Source of the DNA: Phoronis australis | Lineage: Eukaryota > Phoronida > Phoronidae | Direction of reading: 5' to 3' | Assembly (NCBI GenBank): GCA_002633005.1 | Contig: NMRA01000101.1 | Span: 199,766 to 263,765 of the forward strand | DNA length: 64,000 nt | Shown here: one piece after another, positions 59,801 through 64,000 of the stretch | Layout of the letters: every line of letters begins with the position of its first letter | How positions within the stretch are numbered: the first letter of the stretch is position 1 | Position numbers and translations under genes: made by a program | Notes under the pieces: generated by a model | Told to the model about the DNA's origin: nothing | The model's input: only the letters and a program-made list of their open reading frames with translations | The model's database searches: none

Positions 59801-60819
59801 AAATGATTTTTAAAAACTTAACATTACTAGGCATCAGAGGCCAAAGGCAATGTTTGGTTAGGGTTTGTGGTTTTGAAATTTGATTTTAGTGATTTGATAT
59901 TTTTATTTAAAGAATCACCTGATGTCAACTAAAGTGGTTTGCCAGCATCCTGGATTGGAAATTGGCCGGGTGCATGAATATTTTTGACTTTCTCAGACTG
60001 TGTAACAAGTGGTCAGTTTTGTTGCTGACACCTGGCTCATGTAGTCAATAATCTCCCAGCCATCAACTGACTGTTGCCTTGTATGACCATTTTTACCAAG
60101 AAAGCCTTCAGAATAATGCTGGAAGCTTTTTACTCACCACTACTAATGATCTGACAATAGCGTGCACACTCTTACCACTGTGTACCCTTCTTGTATATCA
60201 GGGATGGTAAATCATGTTTTGCTTTCTCCTTCGTAGCTCAATTGTGACTTTTATGGACTGCAACATTATTGGTCATGGCATCCATGTTTTTGAATGAGGA
60301 CATTGAAGCCCATTGAATGATTAATTAGCATAGTTTATGTAAAAGTAACTGTTACTAAATGATGTTGTTTCAGTAAAGTATGAAATAAAGTAATCCGCCA
60401 CTTATCTAACTTTCTTTTGCTACAAGACCATGACTGATAGTGAAGTACCCCTGAGAAACCCATAGGAATGCATGGTTATTGGGAGTCGTAATGTTAGATG
60501 TGTTGGGAGCCGTTTGTTCTATTAGACTTTTCGTAGTCACATAAGGCAGTGATGATGGCCGAGCCGACTTGTAGTTACAATAAAAACTTAGTCGGGCACA
60601 GAGCAGGGCCAAATTTATGCGTTTTTGGTCTAATGCTTCTAATTTAAATGAAAAATAATTTTTGTAATTTAACAGATAGAGGTCACTGGTGAAGAGGAAG
60701 ACCTGCCACCACCGCCGCTTGAACTCAAGGTCAGTGTAGAACTACAGCATTGGACTACGGCCCATGACGCACTACGGCGAGACGAGGATGAGAGTGAGGC
60801 AAGGGGGGCATCTCCATGA
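41746..60819 (+). CDS. LRRC43: Leucine-rich repeat-containing protein 43
   Basis: Exons: 41746-41838, (one exon not found), 44849-44938, 45659-45852, 46887-46997, 47522-47652, 48293-48413, 48795-48912, 49473-49549, 51020-51199, 52120-52234 or 52483-52597, 52959-53164, 53940-54056, 54872-55096, 56609-56818, 57491-57544, 59108-59168, 59607-59692 and 60676-60819. From the third exon on, one frame runs to the TGA at 60817. The protein is about 780 residues, against about 650 in human. Leucine-rich repeats occupy the middle (NLEELTLSTN, LTHLGLAYNK, LLSLDLSRNNLSDL, LRNLVLQGNPL), followed by the family block GYRGFTVDTLKELSYLDD, then a low-complexity lysine-rich C-terminal half. The family is poorly characterised; a ciliary role is inferred from its general distribution, not from this sequence. 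An RS-rich exon is an unusual insertion. Confidence 0.9.
42057..42240. repeat. Imperfect inverted repeat, about 55-bp arms
   Basis: Left arm 42057-42111 (agagaaccaggcaatcact onward) pairs with 42182-42240 (ends agtgattgcctggttctcc) with several mismatches. Probably a small non-autonomous element in the first LRRC43 intron. Confidence 0.7.
42241..44362. other. LRRC43 intron, nothing recognised
   Basis: Two kilobases with no supported exon. The missing LRRC43 exon 2 and the NAGPA signal-peptide exon may lie here or up to 44850. Confidence 0.5.
44363..44404 (-). CDS. NAGPA: Candidate NAGPA upstream exon
   Basis: A 42-base minus-strand segment with a consensus donor (gtaagt) ends with the two bases needed to complete the split codon at 37195. 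Joined, it reads AEPEFAAPDD then VTEYDWLLPY, resembling the human SRDDDLLLPY region. The acceptor is weak, and no signal peptide precedes it. A chance fit is possible. Confidence 0.35.
44849..44938 (+). CDS. LRRC43: LRRC43 exon
   Basis: Encodes YQFEQEYSDGEILERRREQA then QTTERMELF and ends in one base of the next codon, correctly joined at 45659. Acceptor gttttacag, donor gtaagc. The open frame reaches back to 44805, so an earlier acceptor is possible. Confidence 0.65.
45659..45852 (+). CDS. LRRC43: LRRC43 exon
   Basis: Encodes ETLEELVKSKHSPWNL, LREIAVRSPWLIDDSFI and FKTLRIVDKQ, close to the human LVRSRHSPW, LRELAIRNP and FRSLRVIDKK blocks. Acceptor cctttacag, donor gtacac. Confidence 0.93.
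45946..46074. repeat. 43-bp tandem repeat, 3 copies
   Basis: Units starting cttgtggcctgcgcagatct at 45946, 45989 and 46032, with increasing divergence. Intronic. Confidence 0.85.
46887..46997 (+). CDS. LRRC43: LRRC43 exon, leucine-rich repeats
   Basis: Encodes VTEVDDGLLNFKNLEELTLS and LNSSHLPRSLK. The donor is gttttt, a poor match to consensus, but the next exon continues the protein exactly (SLK then VLELC). Confidence 0.9.
47522..47652 (+). CDS. LRRC43: LRRC43 exon, leucine-rich repeats
   Basis: Encodes VLELCANQISDLFSLC and LTHLGLAYNKILFIDDY. Acceptor atttacag, donor gtaagg; ends with two bases of TGG. Confidence 0.92.
48293..48413 (+). CDS. LRRC43: LRRC43 exon, leucine-rich repeats
   Basis: Encodes PELLSLDLSRNNLSDLMEVV and LRNLVLQGNPLS. 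Acceptor ctatttcag, donor gtaagt. Confidence 0.93.
48795..48912 (+). CDS. LRRC43: LRRC43 exon
   Basis: Encodes LVPGYRGFTVDTLKELSYLD and DERHHFKGLAKKK, aligning with human LVPYYRGLTIDSL-LDD and NEKHLFRGLS. Acceptor tgtttag, donor gtatcg; ends in phase 1. Confidence 0.92.
49473..49549 (+). CDS. LRRC43: LRRC43 exon
   Basis: Encodes EYILDEAKLVFRVGYIKNIV, matching the AQFVVTIGNI stretch of human LRRC43. Acceptor tatttcag, donor gtaaag. Confidence 0.85.
49550..51019 (+). other. LRRC43: LRRC43 intron, nothing recognised
   Basis: AT-rich intron of 1.5 kb. The open frames in it show no domain. Confidence 0.6.
51020..51199 (+). CDS. LRRC43: LRRC43 exon
   Basis: Encodes FPEEQPEFPQVTRNYYAQFK and AEIFQITYDEYSPDH, matching the human FITYNYYVTYDFV region by position. 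Acceptor aatttcag, donor gtaatt; 60 codons. Confidence 0.88.
51919..51982. repeat. 32-bp direct duplication
   Basis: Two exact adjacent copies of ttacaaatcacagtgatgaa followed by cagctttcaaac, in an LRRC43 intron. Confidence 0.9.
52120..52234 (+). CDS. LRRC43: LRRC43 exon, first copy of a duplicated exon
   Basis: Encodes GRSVVSSGIDNGMDVEKNVN and ETIKEVEPDEILT. Acceptor tcctcag, donor gtaagt; 115 bases, phase 0 to 1. Using this copy or the copy at 52483 gives the same protein. Confidence 0.82.
52483..52597 (+). CDS. LRRC43: LRRC43 exon, second copy
   Basis: Identical to the exon at 52120 except GGA to GGT, a silent change. Because the exon is 115 bases, joining both copies would bring the second into a frame with an immediate TAG, so only one can be used per transcript. 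Confidence 0.75.
52959..53164 (+). CDS. LRRC43: LRRC43 exon
   Basis: Encodes HSERIPWELTDIKSSKGNWA and LRDFLIQGMEVQVMEEK, which resembles the human [23 protein letters not shown] block. Acceptor cttgtag, donor gtaggt. Confidence 0.9.
53940..54056 (+). CDS. LRRC43: LRRC43 exon, lysine-rich
   Basis: Encodes ILAYPKEDFANPDGTSPAGS and KGDKKEKGKKDDKAK. The KGKGEKDKKGK style is also present in human LRRC43. Acceptor gttaaag, donor gtgtgt. Confidence 0.85.
54872..55096 (+). CDS. LRRC43: LRRC43 RS-rich exon
   Basis: A 75-codon exon, phase 0 at both ends, made of arginine-serine runs (TSRRRSQSRNRSQSRSHSRG, DRSSSRGRSLSRGRSS). Acceptor catcaatag is modest, donor gtagtc. The human protein has no such domain at this place. 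It could be optional because it skips in frame. The other two frames are less protein-like. Confidence 0.65.
55097..56608 (+). other. LRRC43: LRRC43 intron, nothing recognised
   Basis: 1.5 kb of AT-rich sequence with no supported exon. Confidence 0.6.
56609..56818 (+). CDS. LRRC43: LRRC43 exon
   Basis: Encodes DDKGKKDGKGKGKKKEPEVE, then LTCLATFHIPLEDFLHGEYI, matching by position the human ILQVLGRGLVILEPLLAGE segment. Acceptor tgttacag, donor gtgggt. Confidence 0.88.
56819..57490 (+). other. LRRC43: LRRC43 intron, nothing recognised
   Basis: The 134-codon open frame here (56859-57263) has no splice-site support or recognisable domain. Confidence 0.5.
57491..57544 (+). CDS. LRRC43: LRRC43 micro-exon
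   Basis: An 18-codon exon encoding RKSRKSKLNIRKSKSMKK between tcacacag and gtatgg, phase 0 at both ends. Comparable to the ARDSKKIKKVAKK stretch of human LRRC43. Confidence 0.75.
57545..59107 (+). other. LRRC43: LRRC43 intron, nothing recognised
   Basis: 1.6 kb with no supported exon or repeat family. Confidence 0.6.
59108..59168 (+). CDS. LRRC43: LRRC43 lysine-rich exon
   Basis: Encodes SDDKGKKREKSAEKKDKDKK; acceptor acatttcag, donor gtttga, ends in phase 1, fitting the next exon. Confidence 0.75.
59607..59692 (+). CDS. LRRC43: LRRC43 lysine-rich exon
   Basis: Encodes RNKSPKGKEKDAKGDKSKAG and NKEAKKDQ; acceptor tttttgcag, donor gtaagt. Confidence 0.82.
59693..60675 (+). other. LRRC43: LRRC43 intron, nothing recognised
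   Basis: About 1 kb with no exon, repeat or element seen. Confidence 0.6.
60676..60819 (+). CDS. LRRC43: LRRC43 last exon and stop
   Basis: Encodes EEEDLPPPPLELKVSVELQH and WTTAHDALRRDEDESEARGA, ending in TGA at 60817. It aligns with the human C-terminus PLTVEVQIQLNQ-RSAEEALR. A gtcagt inside could be mistaken for a donor, but reading through gives the family's ending. Confidence 0.85.
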   Translation: MEVTGEEEDLPPPPLELKVSVELQHWTTAHDALRRDEDESEARGASP

Positions 60820-61439
60820 ATTAGATACAAGGGAAGATGATGATGGGGATAAGCACTCAATTTCCCCTTTCATCGTCTAGAAACTATCTAGCTCTGCAAG
60901 TGGTCATAACAGTTCACTATTGACAGCAACTTTTATGCAATAACTTCTATGTTCAGTTTAGTTTACTTGTAACAAGTTGTGTTGCAACTAAGGGATAGGG
61001 TAGACAGACGCATAAAACCTTTTTGTCGTCATACTCCCTGATTTTACTTTAATATTGAATTAATGATACAGTGACTTTCTCTTTTAAAAAGTTGACAATT
61101 TTTATACACTACAGATTTTATTTTTTTTTTCTCACCAAGTCGATAACCTTAGGCTTGTCAATATATGGCATCTTTGACTTACATAATGTGTGTCTGGAGT
61201 TAAATAACCAGGTAATTTCATTTGATGAAATAGAGTTCTGTTACTAATATGAACACTTCACAAAATGAATTTTGGCCTCTGACATTGTGTGAACTTTGCC
61301 ATCATATCCCTTGTCAATGACCGTGTAGTCTTTGTCTGGCCTACTAAATATTGTAACAAACTTTAGCACATCTGAGGTAACGTAGTCATACAGAATTATT
61401 GACTTCTTTGTGTATCTGTGATATTATTTACAAAATAAA
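60820..61439 (+). other. LRRC43: LRRC43 3' untranslated region (proposed)
   Basis: No coding content. AATAAA at 61434-61439 is followed by a T/G-rich stretch, making it the likely polyadenylation signal; another lies near 61686. Confidence 0.5.
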
Positions 61440-63049
61440 ATGTTCCATTTACAGTAAATACACTTATTTTTGTTTGATATGGTATTTTCGTTTCATCTAC
61501 TTGCAAGTGTAAAAGTGGTCATTCAAGGTGCAATAAAGACGCACCTTTTGTAAAAAAACAACTTGATTTAGGTCATATCGTTTGTTATTCAGGGTAGAAG
61601 AGATTCAGAGGCTTGAGAACAATTGACAGTCATTACTGCTTCAGACTAGGCCAAGGATTTTATTGAAATAAATTTCAATTCAAACAATAAAAATGTGATG
61701 AAGTTCTTTTAATGTGCAAATAAGGCTTTAACAAAGAGGTCAAAGAATTTCAAAGCCAGACCAAGTAGATAGCAACCACTCAGTGTTATTGTAGAAGACC
61801 TTCTCAGTTCAATGCATGTGTCTTTCACAGATATTCAGTCTCAAACTGTAGACATTTGAGATATGTTTCATGAAAGTGACTTAAGACAGAAATTTGATCT
61901 TCCGGTCCCACTCTGCAGTTACAGGAAAAACGTAATTGTGACCTTATCAGTCTAGAAATAATGTATAGAAATTAATGTGTGTATTCTCAGGAACTGTACT
62001 TATGCTCAACCGAGATTAAATAATTTTTTAGAAATAGTTGTGTGGAGTGCAAGACCAGCTTTTCATGAAACAGAACCGAGAAATCGGCAACAAATAATCT
62101 GCTTAAATTTCTTTCACAGTGCCCCTTGACTCCATGATTTATCACTCAAGCCATTTTTAAAGCCCCCAAAACAGTGCAGCAGTAACATCACCTAGTGTCC
62201 AGACAAGGAATCAATCTTTTCTGTAACCTAGAAAGTTAACATACTGTCATATGCCCATAATTGCTTCTAGCCATGGTATGTAACGCATAAGGCCAGTTTT
62301 AAAACAGGAGATTGTTGCTTCAAATTTGGCATTTGATACGAGTGTGGGTGTTTTGCATATTCAAGTCGCCATGAGTAGCTTTGATGTGATTGAAATAAAA
62401 AAACATCTTGGGTTAGCTTAATTAAAGTTTCTTAACTAATATTTACAGTGTACAAAACAGCTTAAAACGTACAATAAAACCAATGTTTACTAAAAAATGG
62501 TACTTAAAAGAATAGATACATTCTGAAACAGTGTGCTCTACAATTTCACAATTAATAGCGCCACACACAGAATAACATTACTACACACTAAGAGGCTCGT
62601 CATGATTTCCAATTTAAAAATTTAACTTCTTGAAATGACATGATCAATCTTATCTTATTCCATCAATGCAAAAGAAGACTAACCCCCTTTCTACACATGG
62701 CCTCGTATGATATCAAAGCATAAAGAACCTCGTCCAGCACACCTGTATTACACAGGCAGGGCCATCTCTCCACATTCCTACAAGTCCCTATATCTTTGTT
62801 TAAAAGGGGGACAAAGAACGATGCATAAGACAGTTCAGTAGTGGTGACATTGCTGGTAACCTAAACATTATGTTTCATTCCTTGTGTAAGGATTATGCCA
62901 AAACCGACAGCTTATTCCTCATTTCTTGGTTTGCAAAAGAATAGGAAAAGGTGGCATTATTTGTTGTGCCACCAGTGTTGAGCACATCACTTGCCACCAC
63001 CGACCTAGTCACATATCTCAACTGGATGCACCAAGATGCACTCACTGAT
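61440..63049. other. Intergenic gap between LRRC43 and gene 4
   Basis: Convergent intergenic region. Apart from foldback copy B at 61861-62078 I see no gene or array. Confidence 0.5.
61861..62078. mobile_element. Foldback element, copy B
   Basis: Left end atgtttcatgaaagtgactt then aagac; right end cttttcatgaaacagaacc, its imperfect inverse. It shares the left motif and an internal atagttgtgyggagt with copy A at 34797-35504. No target duplication recognised. Confidence 0.55.
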
Positions 63050-63450
63050 TCCCTATACAAAATAGACATCCAATTAAGTTGCGAGTGAGTTAATTTTAAT
63101 ATCCTTACTTGATGAGTGACTGTGACGCTATCAACATTCTCATCAGTTCAGTCATTCTATTGGCCAGCTACATGTAGACATTCAAGTGTACTAAAATTTT
63201 GTTTTGATATCCTCACTTCATGTATGACTGATGCCATCAACAACATTGTTAGGGGGAATGTGGATGAGTGTGTTAGTTTTAATATCTTCACTTCACGAGT
63301 GAGTAAGATGCAATCAATAACATTCTCATCAACTGCACCATTCCACTGAACAGGTAGATGTAGACAAGTGCATTCATTTTGATGTCTTTACTTTAAGAGC
63401 GACTGTGACGCCATCAACAACATTCTCATTGGTCGTGTCATTCTAGTGGC
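63050..63450. repeat. Degenerate repeat of about 80-110 bp overlapping a terminal exon
   Basis: Three to four diverged units with cores gtgacgctatcaacattctc (from about 63120, 63230, 63310 and 63406) followed by tggccag-gtagatgtagaca-type sequence and cttcacttca. The right-most unit is the 3' end of the coding exon at 63388-63568; the others lie in what would be its 3' untranslated region. Confidence 0.7.
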
Positions 63451-63568
63451 CGGGTGGGTGTGGATGTACTCATTTAATTTCTGCGCTAGAGTTCTCAACA
63501 CTGTGGGCATATGTTCCTGGGTGATAGAGTGCGAGGGGTCAAGGTTCATCACTGCCTCCTCAAGGTAC
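63388..63568 (-). CDS. Last exon of an unidentified gene (partial)
   Basis: After a clean acceptor (ctatttcag) the minus strand encodes 59 residues starting YLEEAVMNLDPSHSITQEHM, continuing PTVLRTLAQKLNEYIHTHPA and ending ASQSLLK with TAA. It looks like an amphipathic helical C-terminus. I do not recognise the family. Upstream exons should lie beyond 63570, mostly outside the window; a protein-like minus-strand stretch (TVSQFRLYSTIIEGIPLEL) at about 63923-63850 may belong to it, but I could not join it in phase. Confidence 0.5.
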
Positions 63569-64000
63569 CTGAAATAGACACTTAATTATCAGCTGACGGT
63601 TTCCTGCATCAACTTTTTTATCACTTGATTCAAACGACTCAATAATATTGGCTAATATTACATAGGTTTAAAGGAAAAAACTGGATACAGCCCCACTTAT
63701 CAGTTGTGACCTATTTACAGTGCCAATTTCTTATAACTACATTTTCATGACCAAATCATACCTTTACACTGTTCAGTGCCTGTGAAATTTCTTTTAATGC
63801 CAATACAGTTACAAGGCAAAAGAAAACCGACAAAATGACCCACTATTCAGCATCCTCGTGGCTGAGCTCAAGTGGAATTCCCTCTATGATAGTTGAGTAT
63901 AAGCGGAATTGACTGACAGTCATGGTAGCTATCCATCATGGCGGGCAATTTAAATCAAGAGGAAAAGCTATCCACTGTTCCTCCAGTTCAGATCTAATCA
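63569..64000 (-). other. Intron or upstream part of gene 4
   Basis: Contains the possible exon-like stretch near 63850-63923 on the minus strand; no verified splice sites. Nothing else seen. Confidence 0.35.

Noticed and set aside
1-64000. CRISPR array, operon, phage or other prokaryotic system
   Set aside because: Tandem repeats lack unique spacers, and all real genes are spliced animal genes.

Overview
The window is animal nuclear DNA: AT-rich, with multi-exon genes, GT-AG introns, and a heavy load of minisatellites, inverted-repeat elements and transposon remnants. The three recognisable genes (a kainate-type glutamate receptor, NAGPA and LRRC43) together point to a bilaterian, and the compact introns and repeat style fit an invertebrate. 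I cannot name the species. No bacterial, viral or plasmid genes were seen.

Layout. (1) 1-18300, plus strand: an ionotropic glutamate receptor of the kainate class, 13 exons from 362 to 17460. The 5' end (signal peptide and first part of the amino-terminal domain) lies outside the window. Its introns hold a tRNA-derived SINE-like element, a dead Tc1/mariner transposase, a CT microsatellite, small hairpin elements and several minisatellites. (2) about 19230-44400, minus strand: NAGPA, the lysosomal-enzyme 'uncovering enzyme', tail-to-tail with the receptor. Catalytic exons lie at 37195-33102, EGF-like exons at 31872-24438 and the membrane exon at 22610-22384. The signal-peptide exon was not found. 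(3) 41746-about 61450, plus strand: LRRC43, about 18 exons, with its first exon upstream of a candidate NAGPA 5' exon, so the two genes probably overlap at their 5' ends. (4) 63388-63568, minus strand: the last exon of an unidentified gene running off the right edge.

The genes look like independent neighbours: a synaptic receptor, a Golgi hydrolase and a probably cilia-related leucine-rich-repeat protein. Nothing suggests a shared pathway.

The most striking feature is structural. Several tandem arrays are built on exon edges. A 66-bp array is open and in frame with the first receptor exon. A 43-48-bp array carries about nine copies of the acceptor of receptor exon 11. A 77-bp array carries copies of the 3' end and splice donor of a NAGPA exon. 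A degenerate array repeats the end of the last exon of gene 4. In addition, one LRRC43 exon is duplicated almost perfectly beside an ambiguous base, so it is either recent or an assembly artefact. A 918-bp foldback element with an 8-bp target duplication sits between NAGPA and LRRC43.
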